From Saxidomus purpurata (lineage: Eukaryota > Mollusca > Bivalvia > Venerida > Veneridae): a stretch of DNA of 64,000 bases. Numbering within the stretch: the first letter of the stretch is position 1; every line of letters starts with the position of its first letter. Both the position numbers and the translations under genes were made by a program. Shown here piece after piece: positions 42,747-54,880 of this stretch. Location of the stretch: assembly GCA_022818135.1 (NCBI GenBank), contig JAFMSR010000019.1, positions 29,923,076-29,987,075 of the forward strand, read 5' to 3'. Below the pieces are notes generated by a model that was not told where the DNA came from, made no database searches, and worked only from the letters and a program-made list of their open reading frames with translations.

Positions 42747-45700
42747 TTATTTTGGAGGTTCCAAACTCTGGAACGGGAGACCGTCATCAACTGCTTTTCG
42801 CCCATCCGCCGATACAAAGCTCCCATCAGATTTCAGAATGACGAGTATAGGAAGTGCTGTTACAGCATACTGTGCAATCAAATCAGCCTGAAATATATTG
42901 CAGGCTTTTATAATAATATATTACAGACAGATAATGGTACATATAATCATTATGCCAAAAAAAGACATTTACCTTTCACTTGTCACCTTAACACGCCTAT
43001 GTTTTACTTATACGCATTGTTTTTCCTATATAATGTACAAAGAAACTTCGTAAAGTCTTTTCTTTCAATCTTATTTTATTTTGCACTAATAATGTAATAA
43101 CCCTATACCAAAATTGCTACCTTCGGGAAATGTGGTCCTATCCGGCGGCGGATCCCAATACAACAAATGTGCTTTGTTGTCAATTACCAAATACCATTCG
43201 GATCAAGTTGCATGAAAATCAAATGATGAGCACAACAGATTGCGTGTTAACAAGGTTTTACCATAATTTGATAAAGTTAAGCAGGTATCCGGGTGACATG
43301 ACCAAAGTTGTGGAATAACCTTTTTAGGACAGGCGGCCATGTTTTTTATTTATCAAAGTATCTCGAACATTATTCATTAACAATGGAATGTGTATTAGTA
43401 ATTATTCAGAGATTCAAACTGCTAGTAGTCTATTCGAACTTTTCACTTCCAATTGTTATCCAGAATTCCGCTAAATATGAAAGTCTTTGGGCAGTTTTAG
43501 ATGGCACGACTAAAGAAATGATTTGAATTTTGACTGATGATGACTAACTGGTATAGGAAGAGATGTCGTAAGTGTCGACGACGGATAAAAGTCAACAACT
43601 AACAATACAATGTAAGCTCAGGTGTGCTAAAAATCTATGTTCATGCTTTTTTGATGTTATTTATATCGCCCTTCATTTCTTCAAACTTGGGTATTCAGAC
43701 ACACCCTTTAATTTTGTCTACTAGTTTTACCTTCATTTTTTCTTCTTCGAACTTCAAAGCAAGCCATGGCATGGTGGAAAAGTATTCCTTAAATGAATAT
43801 TTATCTGGGTCAGAACTAACAAACACTATCTCAAACTTGCTGTCCTTTGTCGTATGTCTCTCCCCGTAGTATTTGACCAATGTAGGCGTGAACGCTTTAC
43901 AGGGTGAACTACTCTCTTTGGCGAAATATAAACCTGAAAAATGTATGCTTTTCATGTAAACTATTAAAGTAAACATAATGGTATATCCAGTTTAACCTTA
44001 TATCTTAGTACAATCATCGTGCACAATTTTATTCCATACCGTTATTACGCTTACGTACATTTGTATTATGTATTTTATGCACCTGCGCTGTTAAAATATA
44101 ATAGTGTCGCAAGCCATTTTACTACTTATTCCAAAAAGAGATATCTCTCTAATTTGAAAGAGAGATATCTTTCGCCTTAATAGAGATATCTCTTTCGCGC
44201 TGAGATATATCTTTGTATTACAGAAAGATATCTCCTGGACTTTAGGAGATATCTCTTCTACTTACAAATATATCTGTTTAACATCATTTGAGATATATCT
44301 TTCTAGCTTTGAGATATCTCTTAAAATAGAAAACAATTTCAATAACATTTTGCGCAGTGCAGTGAATCACCTTTACCAGCTCTGTTTATAAATTTGAAGA
44401 CACTTTTATTAACTCGTTAAAAAAAAAATTAAATGCTAAAATGAGGCATTTTTCGATACATGCTGTTCTTAAAAATTGTATTTATTTATCAGTTTACGTT
44501 CATTCCCGTGAACGTCTTGGATATATGCATGGTTTTATAACTCCCACAATTAGCAGAAAAAAGGGACTGATATTTTACAACGTCTCTATGGTTCTATAGA
44601 ATTAGTTTTAGTTAAAATGATCAACGGTAAAAATCGAATGAGAAAACAAAAGGTAATATCTAAAGTACATGCATAAGTAATATCCATGCCAGGGCCTCAT
44701 ATCAAACTGAAAATGGACAGCGATGTGCTGCAGAATGTACAGTTTGCTGAACGTTGTTGTTCCGGTCACTACACGTACTAACCTATGTGTATTTAGTTTC
44801 ATTCAAGGCTTGAAACTTTGCATTAAATGTATATTTTTTTATTGACGGAAAATTATGCTTTTTTTTGGGAGAGTTGGTAAGGTTGTATTAGAAAGCTGTA
44901 CACAGTTTTAATTTAATTAGTGCAATACTTTTAAAGATATTTAACGTGTTTGGGGGTTCAAAGGGACTTCCAACATCATATTAATTTAAAATGGGAAATT
45001 ATTCATATCTGAGATTACACAACAATACCTCGTACGAAACTATTTATCAAGACTATTATATACATTGTATTAGACAGCAAATCTGAAAGCTGGAGACGAC
45101 ACAAAAACCATCTTTCCTCCTTTTATTTTTTTAATTATTATTCTTTAAACAAAATACTGTGCAGTCTTTTTGAAGTGAGTTAAGTGTGAATTAACACATA
45201 TTAACCAAGGGAGTAGACATCATATATTGTATTCGTATGCAAATAAGCGTATATTTCATATAATTATGTATGTTGAAAATAAATGATAAAAAAATCTTTG
45301 AACTGAAACAGCAAAAGAACATCGCCGGTTTTGCTGCAGACGAGGCGTTGAACAATGCATTTCTTACTGTGGTAGCTTACACAGGCACTCACTCTGTGGT
45401 CAAAACTTTCGAGAGTCTTTCGTGAAAATGTAGGCACTTTTAAATTATTGCTTTCATTTCTGCAGGTGAGCACTTATTTAGAAAGTTTGAGTAATGTTAC
45501 AGGGCGTGCAGCAAAGCGACAGGCGATAATATCTCCTTTTTATCTGAAACAATGCTTTGCCAGTAGCTTGATCATAGTAATATTATTTTGTGCGGGTGTC
45601 ACGCAGCAAGCCGACGAACTGTTGCCATTTCATCTTTGGAACAGGTGTATAGCAAGCAGCTTATTGATAGTGTTGCTACAGGACGTGCAACAAACTGACG

Positions 45701-46420
45701 GGAACTTATTTCTAGCTTTATGACAGGGTGTGCAGCAAACTGAGGAGCACTCGTTTCTAGTTTTGTTACATGGCATGCAGAAAACTGCATATTTTTAGTG
45801 TTTCTACAGGACGTGCAGCAGCAAACTGACGGGAAATTAAATCTAGTTTTACTGCAGCACATACAGCAAACAGATGGACGCTTATTCCTAGTGCTACTGA
45901 AGGGCGTGCAGCAAACAGTCGGGCACTTATTGCTTGTGCTACTGAAGGGCGTGCAGCAAACTGACGGGCACTTATTGCTAGTGTTACTGCAGGGCGTGCA
46001 GCAAACAGTCGAGTGTTACGTGTATCTTTGTTGATGTAGAACTGATGTAGCAAGTAAATGATTGCTAGAGTTACTGCAAGACATGTAGCAAACTTACAGT
46101 TGATAACTTACTGTAACCTATATTTTATACAGCTCATTAAGTGCTTAGATAAAATTATCATACGGTTCAATTGAGATTAATTACAGAAATTCATAATAGA
46201 CGTACAAAAATACACATTTAAGAATCCAGCCATTATTTATGAAAAAAAAAGGATTAGCAAAATCTACTATGTGTTGAATATCAATTAATACGGTATCATA
46301 AAGTCAAGAAAAAGTGTCAGACTTACCTATATATTTGAATGCACCTGTACCCAGCTCCACATCCTGTCCGTCTTTATTAATAAGTTCAAGTTTGGTGATG
46401 TCTAGTGGTTGAACATCCAT
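42747..46420 (-). CDS. Single-domain nucleoredoxin/tryparedoxin-like protein with altered active site
   Basis: Three exons (46420-46327, 43933-43731, 42887-42747) join in phase through GT-AG introns to give 145 aa. The order is MDVQPLDITKLELINKDGQD..., KYIGLYFAKESSSPCKAFTP, VSSDPDKYSFKEYFSTMPWLALKFEEEKMK, then a conserved end with VTALPILVILKSDGSFVSADGR. This matches the thioredoxin-like domain of nucleoredoxin and tryparedoxin, including the cis-Pro region (ALPILV) and the MPWLA motif. Those proteins normally have WCPPC; here the motif reads SSSPC, so only the second Cys remains. Typical role: disulfide reduction in the cytosol or nucleus; with one Cys it could act as a monothiol or non-catalytic form. 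Human nucleoredoxin is much longer; this is one domain. Introns hold a GAGATATCTC cluster and a 45-bp minisatellite. Confidence 0.92.
44135..44322. repeat. Cluster of nine palindromic GAGATATCTC-like motifs
   Basis: Variants of (a/g)agatat(a)tct(c/t) recur about every 21 bases with changing AT-rich spacers. At least five contain the full GATATC core. It lies in intron 1 of the nucleoredoxin-like gene. Confidence 0.85.
45494..46098. repeat. 45-bp minisatellite in intron 1 of the nucleoredoxin-like gene
   Basis: About 13 units of gttactgcagggcgtgcagca plus aactgacgggcacttattgctagt, with exact 45-base spacing in the central copies (45902, 45947, 45992). Because 45 is a multiple of three, open frames appear on both strands (for example a 15-residue repeat FAARPAVTLAISARQ on minus). 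These are considered fortuitous. Confidence 0.85.
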
Positions 46421-48069
46421 CCTTACAAGTTGTTCAAGACTCAAAACTCAAACTGTTTGTCAAGTGGGGAGATTGAGTTTATATAAAAATCTTTTACACG
46501 TAAATGCTAAAAATAACAGATACGTTGCGATGTTTATTTTAAGATATTACGTGTCATTGCATATTTATGAAGACACTTTCCTATAACTCAAATATATTTT
46601 TGAGTACCCCTATTTATCCTGCTGTATATATGCGTTAACAGCGATCATGTATATGTAAAACATATGTTGACGCCAGGACTTTCTGCCAAGGCCAAAAGAT
46701 ACCTTAACTTTTTACTGCCGACCACATACTTTTTTCACGAGAAAATGATCAAAAAAACAATTTTCAAATGTTTCAGAGCAAAAAAGGCATAATAAAAAAT
46801 TATATAAACAAAATATAATGTCTCAACATGTGAAGATGTACCAGCCTTTTTATTGCTACCTTTAACAAAATGATAGACTGTATGCACTAAAACAAGAGTC
46901 TGGTAGGCACCTTATCTTACTTATTGTCCGGACAAATTATAAGAATCTTTCTCTGGTTGCAGGTGCGGATGGGGATATCTGGCTCAAGGGTAACTGTTTT
47001 TGGCGGTAACGAGGCTCTGCCAACAAAACTTCAGATATCATGATCTGGTATGCAAGAAATAGACAATGCAGTTTTGTTGATTCAGCGACGTTACATCAGT
47101 AACATTACGGCTTATGGGAAAAATCACTCAAATTCAAATTTTGACTAAAATATCGAGTTAATCAAAAAAGTGAAAAAGCTGTCTAGAGATATTGATTTCA
47201 CTCATGATGTTTATGCACTTTTATTATTGACCGGTGTATATTCGAAATGTTATTGAAGTCTACCGATTGAGTGGGACAGACTGTAATTGCTTATTGCTTA
47301 TTTTACTTACATTAAGCTTAGTTAACACCATCAAATCCACTTTTTAATGTTTTTTTCTACAAAGATTCATAAAAATCTTCATTCATATCAGACTAATAAG
47401 GATAATGACAATGTAAAGTTAAGTTTAGGTAAAAACAATACGGTTAAAGCTGATTACAGATCTTGTTATTCGAAAATCTAGACGGTAAAAAGTCACCATT
47501 CTTTGCTATTATATTAAGAATAGTATAAAGACAAAATGTATCAGAGTGGAATTGGTGCCCCTTTCATGAAATTCCCATTTTACTTGGATTTTTATCCCCT
47601 TTACCTTTTTTTGATTAAAAGGTTTTGAACTTTTTAATCATATACATCACTATACTTTAGTGGATTTAAAAACTACCGAAGACTTTAACGCATTAATGAA
47701 GTGATCGTTGTTTTCCGAACAAATAGTAAAGGGGTCACAGTATGTGAATTGTTTCCTGTATAAAGATGTATTATTGTTTAGAACAAATACAGTAGGCCCA
47801 CTGCCGCCAGCTATGTTGAAATACAGTGGGGGAAAGGACATGTTTTTATGAAACAATAGTTCAGACTAGCATACTATTTATGTACATGTAGTTCCTGGTG
47901 TTATTGTTTTGCTCATTGATAGCCATTTTGCCGCGTCTTTGATGCTTTGCATCAATACTTGTCTTGTTACAATTTATATGTATATTGTGGTATAGATTGT
48001 GAATACAATGTAAATACAATAATGGCAATAAAATATGTTTAAACTAATCTATGTTCCGATTTTTTAATT
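46421..48069. other. Non-coding stretch upstream of the nucleoredoxin-like gene
   Basis: AT-rich. It contains the second copy of the hairpin repeat at about 46940-47060. No exon, RNA gene or clear promoter motif was recognised. Confidence 0.4.
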
Positions 48070-49287
48070 AAGAAATAATCTATGGCTAGGAGTGCTTTAT
48101 CGAAATTGAAGCATTCCCCGGAGGTGATGCGCCTGGCGGAATAATTCACGAGGGCGAAGCCCGAGTGATAGAGAATATTAGGCTACTGTCTTTTGATAAC
48201 ATGTGATATCAGGTGAGGTAGATGCGGTCGGAAAAGGCGAGGCTCTGCCGAGCCTTTTCCGACCGTATCTGCCGAACCTGATATCACATGTTGTCAAAAG
48301 GCAGTTGACTAATATTCTATTTATCATGCAAATTTTCATATTGTATATTTTTGACACTTTTAGGGGCCTAAAATAGAATAAATCCTGTATTTATAAAAGA
48401 AAATGATTTCAAATTACTACATGTGCCTCGAAAAATAGTTCTACATTTCAAAGGACAAAAAATATAAAAACAACATAAATATAGCTTTATAATTACCTTC
48501 ATGAGACTATTTATAAATGTTTTTCTGTTCTAATGTAATGATATTGTTTTGCAAACAAAATATTTGCAAAGGCACACGCAAGAATTAAAGTAAAACACTG
48601 ACATTTAAAAAATGGCGGCGTGGGCTCAACACCACTGGGGTATTCTAATTGTAAACAAACGAGGAACTTGAGAGTCGATGAGTGAAAAGTGAGCGGTTTA
48701 AAGACAGTTTTCAACTTTTGATAGGTAGCTGATAGGTTTCAGGCCATTTCAACCACGCATTAAGAACTTACTGTAAAAATTGGATAGTGATAAAAAAATG
48801 ATAATCAGCTTTTTCTCAAATTTTGCCTCAAAATTGCTGTAGATGGATAGCAAATGATCTAACTAAGAAAATGCATACCAACAACCCTATGTTTAAGGGA
48901 TTTTCAATTTTTATGGTGCCTTGCTGTTCGTTTTAAATCATTCAATTTATCTATTTGGGCTGTATTTTTATGCAATAACTACATCAATAACAGTGATTGG
49001 TAAACAAAAATACAAAAATGATAGGATAAATGAAACGTTTTGATTACTTTTTCTCTGTGATTGCACTTGAGGAGTCTTGCTTGTTGAACTGGAAGTAGTC
49101 CGGCATGTGGGCGTGGTTACAAAGTGTTATCACGTCAGTGACGTGATATCATTTTAAAATATCGGACGGGTGTTATCGGTCAGATTTAATGCTAGTTGCA
49201 TGATAAAATTATTACGCAGGCACATTACCGAAGGGAAATGCTTTAATTTCGATAAAGCACTCCAAGACATAGATTATTTCGATTCTT
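48070..49287. mobile_element. 1.2-kb non-autonomous TIR element with an internal 148-bp hairpin
   Basis: The ends are inverted repeats of about 50-58 bases: aagaaataatctatggctagg plus agtgctttatcgaaattgaagc at the left, and gctttaatttcgataaagcact plus ccaagacatagattatttcgattctt at the right. Inside, 48172-48319 is a near-perfect hairpin (agaatatta...gcggtcggaaaaggcgagg / ccttttccgaccg...taatattct). A further inverted pair, tttatcatgcaaat near 48321 and gttgcatgataaaa near 49196, lies just inside. No transposase frame is present. Confidence 0.82.
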
Positions 49288-50820
49288 AGAAGCCGATTTT
49301 TTCAAAACTATCGTAACTACTATACGGACCTTTTTTCAGTTCGGCGGTAATGTGTAAAACAGCATAAATAGTAGCTGTTGGAATTCACTCCCCTATTCGG
49401 GCAACCATTCAAGATATCGAACATAACTATATTATACAAACTTATTTTATTTTAATCATCTAATACATAAAATAAAAAAAGAAATACCTGACTGACATTA
49501 TGGAGAAGACGTCAGATTCAGAACCTAACAAAGCAGCCAATCGATTTAAATGCGTACCGTTAATTTGAACTGTACAACGTTTTAACGTGGAGTAATGACG
49601 TCAGTGTGATGACGTAAACGTTTTCATTCATAGTTTTGTCTCCCGGAATCAAAACATTGCATGACTGTTAATCCTGAATTTCTTGGCCTTTTTTAAGGAA
49701 AGCAAGGTGAGGGTATTCTAAGGCTTACTTGACGTAATCAAAAATAATATTTAGGTTCTTAAACAAATCTTTTTCATGCGACTGATGTATTTATACTGAT
49801 ATTATTTCTATTTCTATATTTTATTTTTGAGCGGGAGTAAATTAGAACAGTCGGAAGGAGCTACTTCCATGTCCAAAACTCCACCTACTTTTCCGAGTGC
49901 TTTAATCATATTAATGCACTCGAACTGACTATAGAAATATACCGTAGGTATATTAGAATCACTTTTAATAAAGTTCTAGTATTCGATACCGTAAATACTA
50001 AACTATTCAACCTGCTCCGGCTTCAAAGAAGTAAAAATTAATAGAAATAAAACGTATATGTGCCTATTTTAAACCTGATGTTATCTTATTTAAATCCAAA
50101 ACGAAAAGCAAAAAAAAATATGTAGAAATATATCTCAGTCATGTTGGCTCTACTTTAATATCCGTTTAATTCAACATGTGCAGAAGGCATGGCAAAATAC
50201 TCAGATCTGCAGAGTTTTTACGTATTGGTTTTTCCTTGTTGGATATATGATCTTGTTTTTCCTTGTTGGATATATGATACTGTAATAGAAAGTTTTTACT
50301 TAAATCTAAGAAATGGTTTCTGTTGATATACTAAAATAGATAGCCAAAATTTGTTTTCGTAATGTTAAACAGGGTGTAAAATTTCGATGAAAACAGGAAA
50401 TTCGCTGTAAGTGATGTTTTCATTGAATTACCGTGAGAAAACTTGTAATCATTAACCGTAGTCGATATCAGACATATACCGATTATAGCGGACCGCCATG
50501 AGTAAGCTTTTATAATATCAAAACCTAAAACTTCCAGGAAAGACGCAAGATAAGAAGGAATCTATGCATAAAAGAATTTCAAACTTTTGCCTTAATTAAA
50601 TAACTACACTCGGTGTAGACCCTAACGCCGAAATAGATAGCTCTGATGTTCACATTCGGTATGATAGGTCCATGGTTCGAATCCCGACTCATGTCTTAGT
50701 TGAAATTAGTAGCATTGACGGAAAAGGAACCACATGTTCATCTCTCCACGAAGGTGAAAAAAATCTTGACTGTTCAAAAACCACTGATTAAGCTATGGAT
50801 AATATCTTTGTAAAGATATT
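49288..50820. other. Intergenic stretch, no gene seen
   Basis: AT-rich. 50220-50280 has a direct duplication (gtttttccttgttggatatatgat twice). 50625-50697 on plus resembles a tRNA-derived head (agatagctctgatg..., B box catggttcgaatcccg). Confidence 0.4.
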
Positions 50821-51222
50821 TTAAGATTTCCCTCTTCAACTCTTATGTAATATAAGTGACCCCTTGGTCGGGGTCAATTTCGACTCAGGGGCATGATTTG
50901 AACAAAGTCTAAGCTCTGGGGACCTTATGACTTCAGAAAAGAGGATTTTTGAAAATTTCCCTATATAACTTATATGTGTAAAACAAGTGATCCCCTAGGC
51001 CCAAGGAGCATGATTTTAACAATCGTGGTGGACGACCAGTACAAAAGACTTCAAAGCGAACATCTAAGCTTGGAGAATGTTTAATGCCAGGTTGCTTCTG
51101 GCCAAGTTTGATGATATTCCATGAAGTTGTTTGTGAGAAGAAGTCCCTTGAAGCAATTGTGGACGACGGACAAAGGAAGGACAATCATCGAAAGCTCACC
51201 CTGAGCCACTGGCACAGGTGAA
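50820..51222 (+). repeat. Satellite-like repeat ending in a terminal hairpin
   Basis: Units of the 29500-30270 family (tctaagctctgggg, ttttgaaaatttccctatataact, aagtgatcccc) are followed by acggacaaaggaaggacaatc and a hairpin end gctcaccctgagccactggcacaggtgaaataaa. The same type of end closes the repeats at about 56807 and 57617. Confidence 0.6.
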
Positions 51223-51440
51223 ATAAAAAGCTATTCAAATATCGCTGTGTTTAAAATGAAATAACTCGCAATGCTCGACTAACTGGAAAAATACCGAAAT
51301 TAAATATCAAATGCAGACTTTTAAAGAACAAACACAATTCATGGAAATACTACCATACAGGAGGCTCCTTAACATGTGCTGAGTGCCATACGTTTCAAAC
51401 TTTTAGGCTGAATGGCCTAACCTTGGCATGTCTCTAAACT

Positions 51441-51940
51441 NNNNNNNNNNNNNNNNNNNNNNNNNNNNNNNNNNNNNNNNNNNNNNNNNNNNNNNNNNNN
51501 NNNNNNNNNNNNNNNNNNNNNNNNNNNNNNNNNNNNNNNNNNNNNNNNNNNNNNNNNNNNNNNNNNNNNNNNNNNNNNNNNNNNNNNNNNNNNNNNNNNN
51601 NNNNNNNNNNNNNNNNNNNNNNNNNNNNNNNNNNNNNNNNNNNNNNNNNNNNNNNNNNNNNNNNNNNNNNNNNNNNNNNNNNNNNNNNNNNNNNNNNNNN
51701 NNNNNNNNNNNNNNNNNNNNNNNNNNNNNNNNNNNNNNNNNNNNNNNNNNNNNNNNNNNNNNNNNNNNNNNNNNNNNNNNNNNNNNNNNNNNNNNNNNNN
51801 NNNNNNNNNNNNNNNNNNNNNNNNNNNNNNNNNNNNNNNNNNNNNNNNNNNNNNNNNNNNNNNNNNNNNNNNNNNNNNNNNNNNNNNNNNNNNNNNNNNN
51901 NNNNNNNNNNNNNNNNNNNNNNNNNNNNNNNNNNNNNNNN
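51441..51940. other. Assembly gap, 500 N
   Basis: Exactly 500 N, a round number that suggests a scaffold gap of unknown real size. The right flank is a tandem satellite, the likely cause. Open frames reported across N are meaningless. Confidence 0.99.
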
Positions 51941-52423
51941 ATATCACTTAAGTGGTTACTGAGATATGTGCATGATAGTACCTAGCAGGCAAAACTTTAA
52001 CCAAATTTTAAAAGTCAAACAAGGGCCATAATTTGTACTAAATCTTTTCAAGAGTTATCTGCCTTGATTGTATGACACCCCTAAAGACATGAACAAAGTT
52101 TCAAGTCAATATCATAAGTGGTTACTGAGATATGTGCATGATAGTACCTAGCAGGCAAAACTTTAACCAAATTTTCAAAGTCAAACAAGGGCCATAATTT
52201 GTACTAAATTTTTTCAAGAGTTATCTGCCTTGATTGTATGACACCCCTAAAGACATGAACAAAGTTTCAAGTCAATATCATAAGTGGTTACTGAGATATG
52301 TGCATGATAGTACTTAGCAGGCAAAACTTTAACCAAAGAAGCAACGCCGACACCGACGCCTACGCCACACACAAGTGACTGTAATAGCTCTCCATATTCT
52401 CCGCATAGTCGAGCTAATAAAAA
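51941..52423 (+). mobile_element. Right part of a satellite-bearing element (about 166-bp units)
   Basis: Units starting agtggttactgagatatgtg recur at 51951, 52118 and 52283. After aaactttaaccaaa the sequence changes to gccgacaccgacgcc...gtgactgtaatagctc...gcatagtcgagctaa, the same 3' end as the element at 55508-56476. The 5' end is lost in the gap. Confidence 0.75.
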
Positions 52424-52691
52424 ATGAAAGTTGGTATGTAGAAATTCTAAATAAACCACAGTACATGTACAGTTATTTTTCTATGCATTATGAAGAAAGT
52501 TAAAAAGACCTGGGTGGTCATTTTGTCAAATCACTGAGATTTCAACATAATACACATACTTTTCTTTGTGTTCCAAACACTTTCTGTAAATTTTAACCTG
52601 ACAATCTTCATTATTTAGTGTCTTGCATAAGGTAGTGTACTTGCCATTGAAATAACTGTCACTTAATTTTTGCTTAGTAGTGGACCTTTAA
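52424..52691. mobile_element. Left-truncated copy of TTAA-family 2 MITE
   Basis: Nearly identical to 23529-23796 (aaaaaatgaaagttggtatg...tgcttagtagtggacct) and followed by TTAA. Its left part is missing, and it abuts directly the gagctaat end of the satellite element. Confidence 0.85.
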
Positions 52692-53802
52692 ACGTATATT
52701 TTATTGTAACAAATGGCACGTATCTTTTTATAATATAAATCTTAAAAGTTTGTTCTAATTATGGGACCTTGCCCTGAGACTGTAACTGTCAACAAAGACA
52801 TAAGTTTCAAAGAAATATGACCATGGGTTCAGAAGAAAATTGCCCGAGAGTAACTGTCAACAAAGACATTAGTTTCAAAGGGAAATACACCGGGGGGTCC
52901 AGATATGAAATTGTACCAAAATTGATACAATGTTACATTAAAAGGGAATAACCGTGAAACCATCGGCAGGCCAGAGAGACAGACCCTGGCTTAGAGACAT
53001 AATTTGATAGCCACAAGGGTGTGTGGGAACTTTCAAAACTTACAGTAAGTAAAGATAAGGACTGCACATAAGACATTAACAGTAGCTGTGACACTGATGC
53101 CAGAGTGCTGTAGCACCTGACATTTTAAACAATTTGGTTAACGATTCATGTAATGTAAATGCTGGTTGTCAGAGTGTTGTTTAGAATCGAGGTTATCACA
53201 ACTGAACCTTCTAACATTTTTCTTTTGAAACCTCAATTACAGGTGAGTCCATTAGTCTAGATAGATTCCAACTTATTCTTCATCCCTTCAATAACTGACT
53301 ATAAAATTATGGAAAGATCAGATAAGGTCAATGTGCAGGTTTAAAATTGAAAAAAATGAAAATGATTTGAAACAGAGTGGTAGTATTGAATGCAGCTGGA
53401 ACACTTATATCATAAAAGTCTACTGTTATTTGTTTCTAATCATTTGACTTTTATCCAAAAAAATATTTTATTCATGACTTTTTACTAATCTGTCATCTCT
53501 TTTCAAAAGACTGAATCAAGAATAGTTTAAACCCTTATCTGTGTTGGGAAGCTCAATGAAGTTTTAAGAGTACAAATTAACTTCTGAAACTGGTTACCAT
53601 GTACCATATAATTATAGTTTTGTGTGATTCTGATTCATTAAAAATAAATGTATGTAACATATTCAATGAACAAAAATGTTCCTTTTCAAAATATACTTTC
53701 AACTTCAACTATGCGTAGAAAGTACAACATTATTTTAAAGATGTTGTATAGTATGCCCAACTTGTGTGCTTGTTTTCAAACCGAGTTCAGAAGTTTTCAG
53801 TG
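52692..53802. other. Intergenic stretch, no gene seen
   Basis: Contains a short direct duplication (gtaactgtcaacaaagaca at about 52783 and 52850, both followed by a(t)aagtttcaaa). No supported exon. Confidence 0.4.
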
Positions 53803-53806
53803 ACCA

Positions 53807-54060
53807 TCAGGGCAATATCCAAGGCTGTCAAATGGCCTATTGGGGCAATATACAAGGCTGTCAAATGGCCTATAAGGGCAATATCCAAGGCTGTCAAATG
53901 GGCTGTCAAATGGCCTATCAGGGCAATATCCAAGGCTGTCAAATGGCCTATCAGGGCAATATCCAAGGCTGTCAAATGGCCTATTGGGGCAATATACAAG
54001 ACTGTCAAATGGCCTATCAAGGCAATATCCAAAGCTGTCAAATGGCCTAAAAGGGCAATA
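53807..54060. repeat. 33-bp minisatellite
   Basis: About 7-8 units of cagggcaatatccaaggctg plus tcaaatggcctat. The 33-base period leaves several frames open on both strands (for example an 11-residue AISKAVKWPIR repeat). No splice context or homology supports translation. Confidence 0.9.
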
Positions 54061-54182
54061 TCTATACTGTTCATAAAAGATGAGCAGACTTTCAATACTG
54101 TATACACTTTTGTGTGCCATAAAGATGAGCAGAAAAATAAGAGGCCATAAAGGGCCAGTTTCACTCTAATAGACTGACTAGA

Positions 54183-54880
54183 CTGTTCTGAGTAAGTTTT
54201 GTGAAAATCTTTTGCAATCAGACGTCACTGTGACCTTGACCCCAAAACAATATGGACTGTCTACTAAGACCAAGCATCTTATAAAGTTTGAAGACTGAGA
54301 GCATGTAGTTCTCAAGATATTGAGTGGAAAAGATTTTCAAAGTTCCGGTCACTGTAACCTTGACCTTTGACCCACTGACCCCAAAAACATACAGGTTGCA
54401 GGCAACCTTCTGAGCAAGTTTGATGAAAGTTGAATGAAAAGTGTGAGGAAAATCTTAGAGGTGTCACTGTGACCTTGACCTTTGATCCACTGATCACAAA
54501 AAATAGAGATCATCTACAAGTTGCAGGCAAGCTGAGCAAGTTTGATGAAAGTTGAATGAAAAAGTGTGACCTGTAGAGCATTATCAAGGAAAATCTTATG
54601 CAGGTCACTGTTGACTTACTGACCCAAGAAAATAGAGATCATCTACATGCTGCAGACAACCTCCTGAGCAAGTTTGATGAAAGCTGATCTCATGGAAACA
54701 CTATCAGAGGTTATTGTGACCTTGACCTTTCACCCACTGACCCCAAAAACAGCAGGGATCATCTACAGGTTGCAAGCAACCTTATGTGCAAGTTTCATGA
54801 AAATCAAAAGAAAATTGAGACCTGTAGTGTTATCAAGGAAAAGTTTACGGACAGAAGGACGGATGGACGACAGATAAACC
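54183..54880. repeat. About 130-bp tandem repeats rich in AGGTCA half-sites
   Basis: About five degenerate units: tgagcaagtttgatgaaagttga, acctgtagagc-ttatcaaggaaaatctt, cactgtgaccttgacctttga, cccactgaccccaaaa, gatcatctacaggttgcaggc. The series ends in gacagaaggacggatggacgacaga. Reverse-complement relatives lie at 21610-22060 and a related copy at 40490-40720. Confidence 0.8.

Noticed and set aside
51417..51985. Open frames across the N block
   Set aside because: They consist of unknown bases and carry no information.
53764..54164. Overlapping open frames on both strands
   Set aside because: Produced by a 33-base tandem repeat whose period is a multiple of three; several frames are open at once, and no homology or start context exists.
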